Both the position numbers and the translations under genes were made by a program. A stretch of 64,000 nucleotides of DNA from Leclercia sp. 29361 (lineage in GTDB: Bacteria > Pseudomonadota > Gammaproteobacteria > Enterobacterales > Enterobacteriaceae), in the NCBI RefSeq assembly GCF_011290365.1, contig NZ_CP049786.1, positions 4,464,001 to 4,528,000 of the forward strand, given 5' to 3'. The notes beneath the pieces are model-generated. The model worked only from the letters and a program-made list of their open reading frames with translations, did not search any database and was not told the DNA's origin. This document shows, in pieces, positions 1 to 24,129 of the stretch. Each line of letters starts with the position of its first letter. The stretch's first letter is position 1.

Positions 1-37
1 TTACACGCTTACGTGCACGAACTGGTGCCTTTGCCAT
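1..37 (-). CDS. rpsK: 30S ribosomal protein S11, N-terminal fragment
   Basis: Only the first 12 codons are in the window; they read MAKAPVRARKRV, the start of S11, and the gene continues past the left edge. It begins 16 bp after the rpsM stop, as expected for the alpha operon order rpsM-rpsK-rpsD-rpoA-rplQ. S11 is part of the 30S platform near the mRNA exit site. The identification rests on this short match plus gene order. Confidence 0.9.
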   Translation of the reverse strand, partial: MAKAPVRARKRV

Positions 38-53
38 TATTCAATCACCCCGA

Positions 54-503
<450 letters not shown>

Positions 504-509
504 CTGGCT

Positions 510-538
510 AATCTAGCCAGCTCAACCCAACTTTGCAA
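510..538 (-). promoter_or_regulatory. alpha operon promoter
   Basis: On the minus strand a -35 TTGCAA (533-538) and a -10 TAGATT (510-515) are separated by 17 bp. They lie between rpmJ and rpsM where the E. coli alpha operon promoter is found. Readthrough from the spc operon is also expected. Confidence 0.75.
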
Positions 539-556
539 GAAAAATATGCGAAATAA

Positions 557-2036
<1,480 letters not shown>

Positions 2037-2043
2037 CTGCTAC

Positions 2044-3177
<1,134 letters not shown>

Positions 3178-3182
3178 CTACC

Positions 3183-4490
<1,308 letters not shown>

Positions 4491-4514
4491 TTACTCCCGT
4501 GATTCAATTGGTAA

Positions 4515-4820
<306 letters not shown>

Positions 4821-4834
4821 TCAGTAACCCTACC

Positions 4835-6097
<1,263 letters not shown>

Positions 6098-6165
6098 CTA
6101 ATGTCAACTACTACCTGAGACTCTAAAATCAGAGCCGTTAAAAAGCCCCATATCGAGGGCGCGGC

Positions 6166-6194
6166 ATTATAACACCGCTTCTACAATATGGGTA
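6166..6194 (-). promoter_or_regulatory. spc operon promoter
   Basis: The minus strand has a perfect -10 TATAAT (6166-6171) followed by the GC-rich discriminator GCCGCGCCC typical of stringently controlled (ppGpp/DksA) promoters. The -35 is weak; at 17 bp spacing it would be TACCCA (6189-6194). An A/T-rich stretch from the S10 terminator lies just upstream and may act as an UP element. The arrangement matches the E. coli spc promoter. Confidence 0.75.
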
Positions 6195-6229
6195 GAAAAA
6201 ATAAACGGCTCATTGCTGAGCCGTTTATT
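6195..6229 (-). terminator. S10 operon intrinsic terminator
   Basis: A perfect 13-bp stem (6200-6212 with 6217-6229) and a 4-nt loop are followed on the minus strand by a run of T. It lies directly after rpsQ, the last gene of the S10 operon, and just before the spc promoter. Confidence 0.9.
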
Positions 6230-6250
6230 CGTATCGAGAAGGCTACTCTA

Positions 6251-8179
<1,929 letters not shown>

Positions 8180-8184
8180 CTACC

Positions 8185-8466
<282 letters not shown>

Positions 8467-8479
8467 TTATCCTCTAATA

Positions 8480-10875
<2,396 letters not shown>

Positions 10876-10895
10876 TCAATCGCTCGATGACCTGA

Positions 10896-11378
<483 letters not shown>

Positions 11379-11384
11379 CCGCGC

Positions 11385-11412
11385 ATTATACGTAAATCTG
11401 AGCAGGACGCAA
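11385..11412 (-). promoter_or_regulatory. S10 operon promoter
   Basis: On the minus strand the -35 TTGCGT (11407-11412) and the perfect -10 TATAAT (11385-11390) are 16 bp apart, followed by the GC-rich discriminator GCGCGGGC. The position, about 170 nt before rpsJ, agrees with the E. coli S10 promoter. Confidence 0.8.
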
Positions 11413-11593
11413 GCCCCGTTTAGGAAATAGACGGGACAGGTCAGTTTTGCATGGCGGCTCGTAAAAACGATGTAACGTTGCGACGGTAAGACGTTAGTCG
11501 GGAAGGCTTCACGCAGGGTTGAGTTTTGCTGTTTGTTTAACCCCAGGAATTGAGTGGAGTATGGCCGTACAGATTTCATAGAGGCCATTAACG

Positions 11594-12067
11594 ATGCTCA
11601 CTACCCTCCCCTTCCTTGTTGTCTATCTGGGTTTAACCTGCTTATTAGTTCGTGAGGATATCCGCTCACATCTGCTTCCGGACAGATACCTGTGTCCACT
11701 ACTCTGGGCAGGTTTGCTCTATCACCTCTGTCTTCAACCCGACTTTCTGGCCAGCGCGGTCTTAGGTGCAATAACGGGTTACGCCGGCTTTGCGATTATT
11801 TATTGGGCTTACAAACTGATACGTAAACGTGAGGGGCTGGGATACGGCGACGTGAAATATCTGGGGGCGCTGGGCGCATGGCATGGCTGGTGTGTGCTTC
11901 CTGCTCTGGCCTTATCGGCAGCTTTGCTGGCGATTCTCTATCTATTGATACGCTCCCTGTTTAAACCCGAAGAACAGATATTAAAAAACCCACTGCCCTT
12001 TGGACCTTTCATGGCGGCAGCAGGTTTAATTATGGGTGGGCCAAGCCTGATCAGCTTTCCACTTTAA
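11594..12067 (+). CDS. minimal A24-family prepilin peptidase, no methyltransferase domain
   Basis: This 157-residue, largely hydrophobic membrane protein has both catalytic aspartates of the A24 prepilin/preflagellin peptidases: D22 in [14 protein letters not shown] and D86 in [14 protein letters not shown]. The N-terminal cysteine-containing N-methyltransferase domain of full GspO/PilD proteins (about 225-290 residues) is absent. In E. coli gspO lies next to bfr, so this is positionally its counterpart, but no gspC-M genes are present here. It may process type IV pilin-like substrates encoded elsewhere. Its 3' end overlaps bfr by 17 bp in convergent orientation. Confidence 0.85.
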   Translation: MLTTLPFLVVYLGLTCLLVREDIRSHLLPDRYLCPLLWAGLLYHLCLQPDFLASAVLGAITGYAGFAIIYWAYKLIRKREGLGYGDVKYLGALGAWHGWCVLPALALSAALLAILYLLIRSLFKPEEQILKNPLPFGPFMAAAGLIMGGPSLISFPL

Positions 12068-12527
12068 TCTGCGACTGGAGATAATTCTGCAGACCGATTT
12101 TACCGATTAGATCCAGCTCCGTTTCCAGCCAGTCGATATGTCCTTCTTCATCAGCCAGGATCTGAATCATCATATCGCGGCTGACGTAATCGTGAACGCT
12201 GTCTGCGTAAGCGATAGCTTCACGCAGATCTTTTGCGCCTTCGAGTTCCAGCGTCAGATCGGATCGCAGCATCTCTTCGACATCTTCACCGATACCCAGC
12301 TTGCCGAGATCCTGCAGGTTGGGGATCCCCTCAAGGAACAAAATACGCTCGATGTACTTATCGGCGTGTTTCATTTCATCAATGGATTCATGGTATTCGA
12401 CGTCGTTGAGGCGAGTCAGACCCCAGTTCTTGAACATTCTCGCGTGGAGAAAGTATTGATTGATTGCGACAAGCTCATTTCCCAATAATTTATTGAGATA
12501 ACTTATGATTTTAATATCACCTTTCAT
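12051..12527 (-). CDS. bfr: bacterioferritin
   Basis: The 158-residue protein matches E. coli Bfr closely. The di-iron ferroxidase residues E18, E51, H54, E94, E127 and H130 and the haem ligand M52 are all present. Twenty-four subunits form a cytosolic shell that oxidises and stores iron, with haem at the subunit interfaces serving release by Bfd. It is downstream of bfd on the same strand with a 70-bp gap, and overlaps the convergent peptidase gene. Confidence 0.98.
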   Translation of the reverse strand: MKGDIKIISYLNKLLGNELVAINQYFLHARMFKNWGLTRLNDVEYHESIDEMKHADKYIERILFLEGIPNLQDLGKLGIGEDVEEMLRSDLTLELEGAKDLREAIAYADSVHDYVSRDMMIQILADEEGHIDWLETELDLIGKIGLQNYLQSQIKVES

Positions 12528-12597
12528 TATAGTCCCTCCGCTTCCACTTATTGAAGCGTAGATGGGGCTACAGGGATGTCAAAAAAAAGAATGAGCC

Positions 12598-12792
12598 TCA
12601 GGCAATCTCTTTGAATTCCGGGATCTGCATCAATTCGTCCTGCATGATCTCACGGGCAGCGCGAACGCACTTACCGCATTGATTTCCCACCGGAACAAAC
12701 TTACGCAGCTGCTGAAAAGATTGTGGTTGAAACTGGCGAACGGCCTGACGGATTTTTTTATCACTCACACCATTACATAAACAAACGTACAT
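12598..12792 (-). CDS. bfd: bacterioferritin-associated ferredoxin
   Basis: I start at the ATG giving MYVCLCNGVSDKKIRQAVRQ, which gives 64 residues as in E. coli; a GTG two codons earlier would add MV. The four cysteines of the [2Fe-2S] fold are present (C4, C6, C38, C41 in CLC and NQCGKC). Bfd reduces the haem of Bfr to release iron under iron starvation. It is transcribed from a promoter with a Fur-like site. Confidence 0.97.
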   Translation of the reverse strand: MYVCLCNGVSDKKIRQAVRQFQPQSFQQLRKFVPVGNQCGKCVRAAREIMQDELMQIPEFKEIA

Positions 12793-12828
12793 AACCACTC
12801 CCGTTCAAAATATGCGCAAAGTGTAAGT

Positions 12829-12847
12829 GAGAATAATTATGATTACA
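12829..12847 (-). promoter_or_regulatory. Fur-box-like site upstream of bfd
   Basis: This 19-bp stretch (GAGAATAATTATGATTACA on the plus strand) agrees with 13 of 19 positions of the Fur consensus. It lies 37 bp upstream of the bfd start, where Fur repression is known in E. coli. The call rests on this match and position only. Confidence 0.6.
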
Positions 12848-12924
12848 ATAGCACAAGCACTAAGAGGCGGGGCGGGAGCCAACAAAAAATGCGAAAATTT
12901 GTGACAGGGAGAAATGTAAGACAA

Positions 12925-12953
12925 CAAAAAAGGACGCCGAAGCGTCCTTTTTA
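12925..12953 (-). terminator. tufA intrinsic terminator
   Basis: A GC-rich stem (AAGGACG paired with CGTCCTT) with a run of T on the minus strand lies 17 bp after the tufA stop. It closes the str operon. Confidence 0.85.
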
Positions 12954-12969
12954 ATTCAGGGATAATTAA

Positions 12970-14197
<1,228 letters not shown>

Positions 14198-14221
14198 GGA
14201 CTTAGATTTTAACCCTACGGC

Positions 14222-16348
<2,127 letters not shown>

Positions 16349-16432
16349 TTATCTTTTTAGGCGTTCAGTTAAGTAACCCAAAGCGGGCTGCTTCGCTGAA
16401 GCGCCCGCCTGGTGACTATGACTCCGAAGGGA

Positions 16433-17477
<1,045 letters not shown>

Positions 17478-17498
17478 GAAATATACAGCGATCTCACA

Positions 17499-17786
17499 TC
17501 ACCAGTTCATTTGACCGGCGTGCTGGACGGCCAGATTAACGAAATCAGTATAGCTAACCACGTCAATCTTGGTTGAAATTTGACCAGTAAGACCGCGAGC
17601 ATCGATATCATCTTTAAGCGCAGAGACTGAGATGGGGGCATTACTGAGAATATCAACAAAGCGGTTGCCTTCTACCGCCGCCAGAACGCCATCCTGGATC
17701 AGCAGCAGGGCATCACCTTCCCGCACCATTCTCATCAGGCTATCGATGTCGCAGTGCCAGGGGGAGCGGCTCAAAGTATGGAGCAT
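17499..17786 (-). CDS. tusB: tRNA 2-thiouridine synthesis protein TusB
   Basis: The 95-residue protein ([20 protein letters not shown]) belongs to the DsrH/TusB family. It forms the TusB2C2D2 hexamer that passes sulfur from TusA via TusD to TusE and MnmA for 2-thiolation of U34 in tRNAs for Lys, Glu and Gln. It is last in tusDCB, 7 bp after tusC, and just before the str promoter. Confidence 0.95.
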   Translation of the reverse strand: MLHTLSRSPWHCDIDSLMRMVREGDALLLIQDGVLAAVEGNRFVDILSNAPISVSALKDDIDARGLTGQISTKIDVVSYTDFVNLAVQHAGQMNW

Positions 17787-17793
17787 GACGGCC

Positions 17794-18153
17794 TCAGAAT
17801 GTCAGGATGGTATCGAAGTGGGAGAGATGTTCACGCAGCATCTCCGGCACCACCACCGTAGCGTCGAGAACAAAGGGGGAGCTTTCACTCAGACCGCGCG
17901 CCTGCAGGGAGGCGGCACAGACGTAGAACGTCTCGATGTCATACAGCGGCAGGACCTTAAAGGTCGCGATGTAGTCGCGCGCCAGCACGGCCTGCGGTTG
18001 CTGGCCGGCCAGCAGCTGAAACACGCCGTCGCCGATAAAGAATACGCCGATCTCTTCCGTCAGCGCGGAGGTCGCCAGTAACGCATCCAGCCCTTCCCTT
18101 CCGGCGGCACTGCCATGCGGAGCAGAGGCAAAGACAAAAGCAACGCGGTTCAT
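17794..18153 (-). CDS. tusC: sulfur relay protein TusC
   Basis: The 119-residue protein ([20 protein letters not shown]) is of the DsrF/TusC family with a DsrE-like fold and is a structural subunit of TusBCD. Its start overlaps the tusD stop by one base, so the genes are coupled. No catalytic cysteine is expected in TusC. Confidence 0.95.
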   Translation of the reverse strand: MNRVAFVFASAPHGSAAGREGLDALLATSALTEEIGVFFIGDGVFQLLAGQQPQAVLARDYIATFKVLPLYDIETFYVCAASLQARGLSESSPFVLDATVVVPEMLREHLSHFDTILTF

Positions 18154-18539
18154 CAGAATTGCACCATTCTGTCGCAGGTTAATGCGGCTTGAGCCAGCGC
18201 CCCAAGGCCACTGAGTGAAAAGCCGTCATTAAGATTGGCGGCTGACAGGCCCAGACGCTGCGCTTCATTTGCATCGCTCACGCCGCGACGGAGCGCTGCC
18301 GCTACACAAATATGCAGCTCAACCCCGTGCTGCTGGTTCAGGGATTGCCATGCGCGCACCAGGTCAAACTCATCGGAAGCGGGGGACGTCAGCTGGTTGG
18401 CGTTATAAATGCCTTCACGATAAAAAAAGATACTGACCAGTTCGTGTCCGGCGCCCAGCAGCGCGCGCGCAAACTGCAACGCACTGCTGGCTTGCTGCGT
18501 ACCGTACGCCGGGCCTGTCACCATTAATGCAAAACGCAT
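18153..18539 (-). CDS. tusD: sulfurtransferase TusD
   Basis: The 128-residue protein is of the DsrE/TusD family and keeps the persulfide-carrying C78 in the segment [12 protein letters not shown]. It takes sulfur from TusA and hands it to TusE. Its start overlaps the yheO stop by one base, so yheO and tusDCB look like one transcript. Confidence 0.95.
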   Translation of the reverse strand: MRFALMVTGPAYGTQQASSALQFARALLGAGHELVSIFFYREGIYNANQLTSPASDEFDLVRAWQSLNQQHGVELHICVAAALRRGVSDANEAQRLGLSAANLNDGFSLSGLGALAQAALTCDRMVQF

Positions 18540-19261
18540 TACTTCTCGTGCCCCAGGAAGTCGCCGCTTTTGAACTGACGGATGTAGAGATACACCGTGT
18601 GCTTAGAGATATTGAGACGATCGGCCACCTGGTTAATCGCATCTTTGATATCAAAAATGCCTTTCTCGTAGAGGTTAAGCACGATCTGACGATTCTTGGC
18701 GTTGTTAGACACATTGCGATCGGCATTCACTTCTTCGATGGTGAACTCCAGCGTCTGGGTGACGAGGTCTTCTACCGAGGAGGCAAAGTTAACAGCGGAT
18801 CCGACATCCGGCGTTTCTGGTGGAATAAAGGTGTTCATGATCTGGGAGAACGGCACATCGAGGTTCATGTTGATGCACAGCAAACCAATTACCCGATGAT
18901 CGCGGTTGCGGATGGCAATCGTCACGGACTTCATCAGGACACCGCTCTTGGCGCGGGTGAAATAACATTTCGAGACGCTGCTGTCCGCACCGGTCATGTC
19001 GTGCAGCATACGCAGTGCAAGGTCGGTGATTGGCGAGCCAATTTTACGGCCAGTATGCTCACCATTGGCAATGCGGATGGCAGAACATTTCAGATCTTGC
19101 AGGGAGTGCAATACGATTTCGCAGTGGGACCCAATGAGCATCGCTAACCCGTCCACTACCGCTTCGTAGGATTTCAGAATATCGAAATCGGTCTGATCGA
19201 AAGGACGTTGATCCAGCAGATCAAGTTCGCTGGTTTCGTTGGTTAAAAGCGACCTGGTCAT
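18539..19261 (-). CDS. yheO: YheO family PAS/HTH putative regulator
   Basis: The 240-residue protein has a PAS-like YheO domain in its N-terminal two thirds and a C-terminal helix-turn-helix with the segment [20 protein letters not shown] near residues 205-225. It is a predicted transcription regulator; its target is not known to me. It is coupled to tusDCB by a one-base overlap. The gap to fkpA holds only the fkpA terminator and presumably its own promoter. Confidence 0.9.
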   Translation of the reverse strand: MTRSLLTNETSELDLLDQRPFDQTDFDILKSYEAVVDGLAMLIGSHCEIVLHSLQDLKCSAIRIANGEHTGRKIGSPITDLALRMLHDMTGADSSVSKCYFTRAKSGVLMKSVTIAIRNRDHRVIGLLCINMNLDVPFSQIMNTFIPPETPDVGSAVNFASSVEDLVTQTLEFTIEEVNADRNVSNNAKNRQIVLNLYEKGIFDIKDAINQVADRLNISKHTVYLYIRQFKSGDFLGHEK

Positions 19262-19384
19262 GAAAAAAACACTCCTTTTCAGGAGCCTGTCGGTAGGTTT
19301 TCAGGGCAGGCTCATTATTTACACGGGCAACTAAATTAATACAGCGTAGGTAGCGCTTCCAGTGTTAATTATATCTGCACCATA

Positions 19385-19416
19385 ATAAAAAAACCGCCGC
19401 TTCAGGAGCGGCGGTT
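19385..19416 (-). terminator. fkpA intrinsic terminator
   Basis: A 9-bp GC-rich stem (AACCGCCGC with GCGGCGGTT) is followed on the minus strand by seven T, 10 bp after the fkpA stop. Confidence 0.9.
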
Positions 19417-19425
19417 GTTACCGAT

Positions 19426-20244
19426 TTACTTCTTGGTGGCTTCAGCTGGCGCTTCTGGCTTCGCGTCCGGCTTAGCATCCGCCTTCAGTGCTGGTTTGAT
19501 ATCCAGCAGCTCTACGTCGAATACCAGGGTGGAGTTAGCCGGGATACCCGGGACGCCAGTTTTGCCGTAGGCCAGATCCGGTGGGATGACCAGCTTGATT
19601 TTACCGCCTTTCTTGATGTTCTTCAGGCCTTCAGTCCAGCCAGGGATAACACCATCCAGACGGAAGGAGAGCGGCTCACCACGGGTGTAAGAGTTATCGA
19701 ACTCTTTACCGTCGGTCAGGGTACCTTTGTAGTTTACCACTACGGTATCGCTGTCTTTCGGTGCGTCGCCGGTACCTTCTTTCTCTATTTTATAGACCAG
19801 GCCAGTTGGAGAGGTTTTTGCGCCCTTCTCTTTAGCGAAAGCTTCACGGTAGGTTTTGCCTTTCGTTTCGTTTTCAGTCGCGTCTTTCTCCATCTTCTCC
19901 TGCGCTGCGCCTTTCACGCGCGCTTCGAAAGCCTGCAGAGTTTGCTCGATTTCCTGGTCTGACAGTTTACTCTTATCAGCAAATGCATCCTGAACACCGG
20001 CGATCAGCTGAGCCTGATCCAGCTTGATGCCCAGTTTTTCTTGCTCTTTCAGAGAGTTTTCCATGTAACGGCCCAGAGATGCGCCCAGCGCGTAGGCTGA
20101 CTTCTGGTCGTCATTTTTGAACGCCGCATTGCTGTCAGCAGTCGCAGCAGGCTTTGCTGCAGTATCGGCAGCGAAAGTCAGCGGCGCATGCAGAGCGACG
20201 GCCATCGTGGTCGCCAGCAGCGTTACTTTAAACAGTGATTTCAT
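19426..20244 (-). CDS. fkpA: periplasmic FKBP-type peptidyl-prolyl isomerase and chaperone
   Basis: The 272-residue precursor has a Sec signal peptide cut after about residue 25 (MKSLFKVTLLATTMAVALHA, then PLTFA), an all-helical N-terminal dimerisation/chaperone domain (about 40-145) and a C-terminal FKBP domain (about 155-250, with VVNYKGTLTDGKEFDNSY and PGWTEGLK). A Lys/Pro/Ala-rich tail follows. It assists folding of envelope proteins and is sigma-E controlled in E. coli; I could not place a clear sigma-E promoter here. Confidence 0.97.
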   Translation of the reverse strand: MKSLFKVTLLATTMAVALHAPLTFAADTAAKPAATADSNAAFKNDDQKSAYALGASLGRYMENSLKEQEKLGIKLDQAQLIAGVQDAFADKSKLSDQEIEQTLQAFEARVKGAAQEKMEKDATENETKGKTYREAFAKEKGAKTSPTGLVYKIEKEGTGDAPKDSDTVVVNYKGTLTDGKEFDNSYTRGEPLSFRLDGVIPGWTEGLKNIKKGGKIKLVIPPDLAYGKTGVPGIPANSTLVFDVELLDIKPALKADAKPDAKPEAPAEATKK

Positions 20245-20480
20245 CCATTTCTCCAGGGCCGGGGACTCTCACCCCGTATTAAGCGTAATTGAGAAGCGTA
20301 CTATAAAACGTTGAGGAACAAATCTACAGGTAGACACCCCTGATTCGCACCACATTTCAGACTATTTTTGTTTAAATTAGTTTCGCAGCAATGGGATGTT
20401 TACTGCGCGCGAAGATAATCTCGGGTAAAATTCGCCGCCGCCAGCCCCGGACGGGGCAACAGAGACCAACGAGGTGAATC

Positions 20481-20699
20481 ATGCAGGATACAGATATGGA
20501 AGCACGACTGGCTGAACTCGAAAGCCGCCTGGCTTTTCAGGAGATCACCATCGATGAGTTGAATCAGACCGTAACGGCCCACGAGCTTGAAATGGCCAAG
20601 CTGCGGGATCTGCTGCGTCTGTTAACCGAAAAAGTGAAAGCGTCGCAGTCATCACACATTGCGTCGCAGTCGGAAGAGACGCCACCGCCCCATTATTGA
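20481..20699 (+). CDS. slyX: SlyX family coiled-coil protein
   Basis: The 72-residue protein ([20 protein letters not shown]) has a continuous heptad pattern over residues 6-55 and the typical PPPHY end. It forms short helical oligomers in structures of the family; its function is unknown. It lies in the 236-bp fkpA-upstream region and ends convergently with slyD, sharing a bidirectional terminator. Confidence 0.93.
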   Translation: MQDTDMEARLAELESRLAFQEITIDELNQTVTAHELEMAKLRDLLRLLTEKVKASQSSHIASQSEETPPPHY

Positions 20700-20703
20700 G
20701 ACG

Positions 20704-20732
20704 TAAAAAAAGCGGGATATTCCCGCTTTTTT
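20704..20732. terminator. bidirectional terminator between slyX and slyD
   Basis: A perfect stem (AGCGGGA at 20711-20717 with TCCCGCT at 20721-20727) is flanked by A and T runs on both sides, so it can serve slyX on the plus strand and slyD on the minus strand. Confidence 0.9.
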
Positions 20733-20751
20733 GAGCTTTAAGCCGTGAAGC

Positions 20752-21342
20752 TTAGTGGCAACCGCAACCGCCATTACCGCAACCACCTTTACCGTGGTCG
20801 TGACCATGGTCGTGATCGTGGCCGTGACCGCCGCAGCAACCGTCGTGACCGTGATCGTGGTCGTGGTCATGACCGTTCGCACCGTGAACGTGGCCGTGAG
20901 CCAGCTCTTCTTCAGTGGCTTCGCGGATAGCTACCACTTCAACGTTGAACTTAAGGTTCTGGCCAGCCAGCATGTGGTTGCCATCAACCACAACGTGGTC
21001 ATCTTCAACTTCAGTGATTTCTACTGGAACCGGACCCTGGTCAGTTTCAGCCAGGAAACGCATGCCAACCTGCAGTTCGTCAACGCCCATGAACACGTCT
21101 TTAGGAACGCGCTGCACCAGGTTGTCATCGTACTGACCGTAAGCGTCGTTTGCGCCTACAGCAACGTCAAATTTATCGCCAACTTCATGACCGTCCAGCG
21201 CGTTTTCCAGACCGGAAATCAGGGAACCGTGACCGTGCAGGTAGTCCAGCGGCGCACTCACCGGAGACTCATCAACCAACACACCGTCTTCTGTACGTAC
21301 CTGATAGGCCAGGCTGACCACCAGGTCTTTTGCTACTTTCAT
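20752..21342 (-). CDS. slyD: FKBP-type peptidyl-prolyl isomerase and metallochaperone SlyD
   Basis: The 196-residue protein has a split FKBP domain with an inserted flap (IF) chaperone domain (about 76-120) and, from about residue 145, a tail very rich in His, Asp, Gly and Cys that binds nickel. In E. coli it delivers nickel to hydrogenase maturation factors and is the host factor for phiX174 lysis protein. The low-complexity tail also creates long open frames on other strands, which are artefacts. Confidence 0.97.
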   Translation of the reverse strand: MKVAKDLVVSLAYQVRTEDGVLVDESPVSAPLDYLHGHGSLISGLENALDGHEVGDKFDVAVGANDAYGQYDDNLVQRVPKDVFMGVDELQVGMRFLAETDQGPVPVEITEVEDDHVVVDGNHMLAGQNLKFNVEVVAIREATEEELAHGHVHGANGHDHDHDHGHDGCCGGHGHDHDHGHDHGKGGCGNGGCGCH

Positions 21343-21436
21343 GATATCTCCTGAGCGTGGGAAAATTGCTGGCGCAGATTGTAACGGAAATCTGCACCCG
21401 TGTACCCTTTAGCTTAAAAAAACTCAGGGCATATCG

Positions 21437-21637
21437 CTAGTCCGGATGAAAAATCCCGATCACTTGCTCTTCTTTGCGAACATGCTCGCGAGCCTCTTTA
21501 TCCGCTTCACGCATCTGGTGTCCGCACTTAACACACTCAACAATATCGATATTGTTCTCTCGCCACATCGCCAGCGTGTCCTGAACCTGGCAGGCCGGGC
21601 ATTTCGCACCGGCGATAAAGCGTTTACGAATCGCCAT
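21437..21637 (-). CDS. yheV: YheV zinc-ribbon protein
   Basis: I start at the second of two ATGs, giving MAIRKRFIAGAKCPACQVQD, 66 residues as in E. coli. It has two CxxC pairs (CPAC and CVKC) that form a zinc ribbon. Function is unknown. It follows kefB by 11 bp on the same strand and is probably part of the kefG-kefB-yheV operon. Confidence 0.92.
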   Translation of the reverse strand: MAIRKRFIAGAKCPACQVQDTLAMWRENNIDIVECVKCGHQMREADKEAREHVRKEEQVIGIFHPD

Positions 21638-21648
21638 CATCTACCTCT

Positions 21649-23454
21649 TTATTCAAATTCATCCCAGCCATCCAGCTGCCGACGCTCCTGCTGCATCTCG
21701 CGCTGGAAGATCTCTTCCAGCTCGCGGCGCGCCTCCCGCACCCGGGAAATTTGCACCGTGTCGGTGTGCACCGGCATTAACTCGCGCAGCATCATCATAT
21801 CCAGACGGCGAAAGTGTAACTGCGCGCGCTGGGCCTGATGCGGATGCATTCCCAGCGTCACTAAGGTTTTGCGCCCCAGTTCCAGCGCACTGGAGAAGGT
21901 CTCACGGGTAAATTGCTTCACCCCGGCCTGGAGCAGTTCATGGGCCTCTACACGCCCGCGCGCTCGCGCCAGGATATGCAGATGCGGAAAATGCTGCTGG
22001 CAGATCTGCACCAGCTTCATGGTGTCTTCCGGATCATTACAGGTGATGACGATCGACTCCGCCGCTTCTGCCCCGGCGGAACGTAACAGTTCCACCTGGG
22101 TGGCATCACCGTAATACACTTTGTAGCCATATTTTCGCATCAGGTTCACCGCGCTGATATCGCGCTCCAGGACGGTGACACGCTTTTTGTTCGCCATCAG
22201 CAGGCGGCCAATCACCTGACCAAAGCGCCCGAAGCCCACCACGATCACCTGCGGTTTGTCATCATCCACCCAGGGTGCTTCATGCTCATCGTCAGCAGCA
22301 TTAATGCGGCGTGACAGACGTTTATCAATCAGCTTCATCAGCAGCGGCGTGGTCATCATCGACAGCGTGACGGTGACCAGCAGCAGGGCCATCTGGTCAT
22401 GCTGGAACAATCTCTGGGACGATGCTGTGGAGAAGAGCACAAAAGCGAACTCTCCCCCCTGGCTCAGCACCCCGGCAAGCTGCGCGCGTTCCGGGTGACG
22501 CAGACCGTACACCCGCGCCAGCCCATACAGCACCAGCATTTTGACGGTCACCAGCACCGCAACGCCGAGCAGCACGACCAGGATATGGGTATACAGCACG
22601 CCAAGATTCAGGGCCATGCCGACCGAGATAAAGAACAGCCCTAACAGCAACCCTTTAAACGGATCGATGGCAATCTCCAGCTCGTGCCGGTACTCACTCT
22701 CTGCCAGCAGCACGCCGGCAATAAAAGTTCCCAGCGCCATCGACAGCCCCAGCGCATCCATAAACAGAGCCGAGCCCAACACCAGCAGCAGCGTGGCGGC
22801 GGTAAACACCTCCCGCACTCCGGACGCCGCAATAAAGCGGAACACCGGACGCAGCAGATAGCGCCCACCTACCAGCATGCCGGCAAAGGCCAGCACCTTC
22901 ATGCCGATTTTCATCCAGTCGAAATGCTCGTCGCCCGAACCCGCCAGCAGCGGCACCAGGGCCAGGGCCGGGATCACCGCCAGATCCTGGAACAGCAGCA
23001 CGGAGAAACCCAGCTGTCCCGTTTCATTACGGTTCATGCCTTTGTCGCGCATTAGCTGTAACGCCATCGCGGTGGAGGACATCGCCAACCCAATCCCGCC
23101 GACCACCGCCGCCTGCCATGAGAAATGGCCCAGCATCAGCAGGCCGCCGAGGATCACTGCGCTAAACAGCACCTGCGCGGCGCCCACGCCGAAGATGGAT
23201 CGCCGTAGCTGCCAGAGCTTCGCCGGATTCAGCTCGAGGCCGATAATAAACATCAGGAAGACGACGCCCAGCTCCGAGAAGTGCAGGATTTCGTCCACAT
23301 CGCTGATAAATCCCAGCCCCCACGGACCAATGGCGATACCCGCCAGCAGATAGCCAAGCACCGCGCCGATACCCAGACGCGAAGCCAGCGGCACCGCCAC
23401 CACGGCCGCGAGCAGAAACAGCACCCCCGCCAGCAACAGATCGGAACCTTCCAT
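21649..23454 (-). CDS. kefB: glutathione-gated potassium efflux antiporter KefB
   Basis: The 601-residue inner-membrane protein has an N-terminal CPA2 antiporter domain of about 12-13 membrane segments (1-375) and a C-terminal RCK/TrkA-N domain with the nucleotide motif [17 protein letters not shown] (about 403-420). Glutathione keeps it closed and glutathione adducts open it, acidifying the cytoplasm to protect from electrophiles such as methylglyoxal. Its start overlaps the kefG stop by one base. Confidence 0.97.
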   Translation of the reverse strand: MEGSDLLLAGVLFLLAAVVAVPLASRLGIGAVLGYLLAGIAIGPWGLGFISDVDEILHFSELGVVFLMFIIGLELNPAKLWQLRRSIFGVGAAQVLFSAVILGGLLMLGHFSWQAAVVGGIGLAMSSTAMALQLMRDKGMNRNETGQLGFSVLLFQDLAVIPALALVPLLAGSGDEHFDWMKIGMKVLAFAGMLVGGRYLLRPVFRFIAASGVREVFTAATLLLVLGSALFMDALGLSMALGTFIAGVLLAESEYRHELEIAIDPFKGLLLGLFFISVGMALNLGVLYTHILVVLLGVAVLVTVKMLVLYGLARVYGLRHPERAQLAGVLSQGGEFAFVLFSTASSQRLFQHDQMALLLVTVTLSMMTTPLLMKLIDKRLSRRINAADDEHEAPWVDDDKPQVIVVGFGRFGQVIGRLLMANKKRVTVLERDISAVNLMRKYGYKVYYGDATQVELLRSAGAEAAESIVITCNDPEDTMKLVQICQQHFPHLHILARARGRVEAHELLQAGVKQFTRETFSSALELGRKTLVTLGMHPHQAQRAQLHFRRLDMMMLRELMPVHTDTVQISRVREARRELEEIFQREMQQERRQLDGWDEFE

Positions 23455-24008
23455 CAGCGACCTCCCGTCAGATTAGGCGCAGCCAGCCAGTCGCCGTAGG
23501 CTTTGGCATGGCTGGCCAGTTCACTCTGCTGCTGCCGACGCGCCCAGTAGACCACGATCGGACTCAGCCAGTGCATGTGGCACATGGCCGCCGTCAGCTC
23601 GAACGGGCGTAAAATATCGTTCATCGAATAGCGGTTAAGCCCGTCGTGACGATAGGCACTCTCCGGCTCGCCGGTGGTAATGACGTTCCGCCAGTACTTT
23701 CCCGCCAGCTGGTTTCCTCCCGGGCCACTGGCAAAACCGCGGCTCAGCACGCGATCCAGCCACTCTTTCAGCAGCGCCGGGCAGCTGTAGGTGTAAAGCG
23801 GATGCTGGAACACGATGACGTCATGCTGGCGCAGCAGCTCTTGCTCATAAGGGATGTCGATAAAAAAATCGGGGTAGTGCGCGTAGAGATCGTGCACCGT
23901 CACATTACTGAGCCGTAATGCCGGCTGGAGCAAAACCCGGTTGGCGACCGAGTCCTGCGACTCCGGATGGGCATACAGCAGCAGCACTTTTGCTGTCTGG
24001 GACATCAT
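23454..24008 (-). CDS. kefG: KefG, ancillary quinone oxidoreductase for KefB
   Basis: The 184-residue protein is a flavodoxin-fold NAD(P)H-quinone oxidoreductase; [20 protein letters not shown] is the typical FMN-binding stretch near residues 70-90. It is needed for full KefB activity in E. coli. It starts [20 protein letters not shown] and is the first gene of kefG-kefB-yheV, divergent from yheS with a 121-bp gap. Confidence 0.96.
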   Translation of the reverse strand: MMSQTAKVLLLYAHPESQDSVANRVLLQPALRLSNVTVHDLYAHYPDFFIDIPYEQELLRQHDVIVFQHPLYTYSCPALLKEWLDRVLSRGFASGPGGNQLAGKYWRNVITTGEPESAYRHDGLNRYSMNDILRPFELTAAMCHMHWLSPIVVYWARRQQQSELASHAKAYGDWLAAPNLTGGR

Positions 24009-24129
24009 TCCTCTCCCGGGTCGTCATCACTGTTATTTTGGGCTACCATGGCACACCCACGCGGCGCGTGGCGGCACATTTAACCTGATTATAATGACAA
24101 CTTAACATAGTCGGAACACACGGCGCTCT

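Noticed and set aside
20755..21354. A 199-codon plus-strand frame over slyD, plus Arg/Asp- and Thr/Val-repeat frames nearby
   Set aside because: They come from the His/Asp/Gly-rich metal-binding tail of slyD read in other frames.
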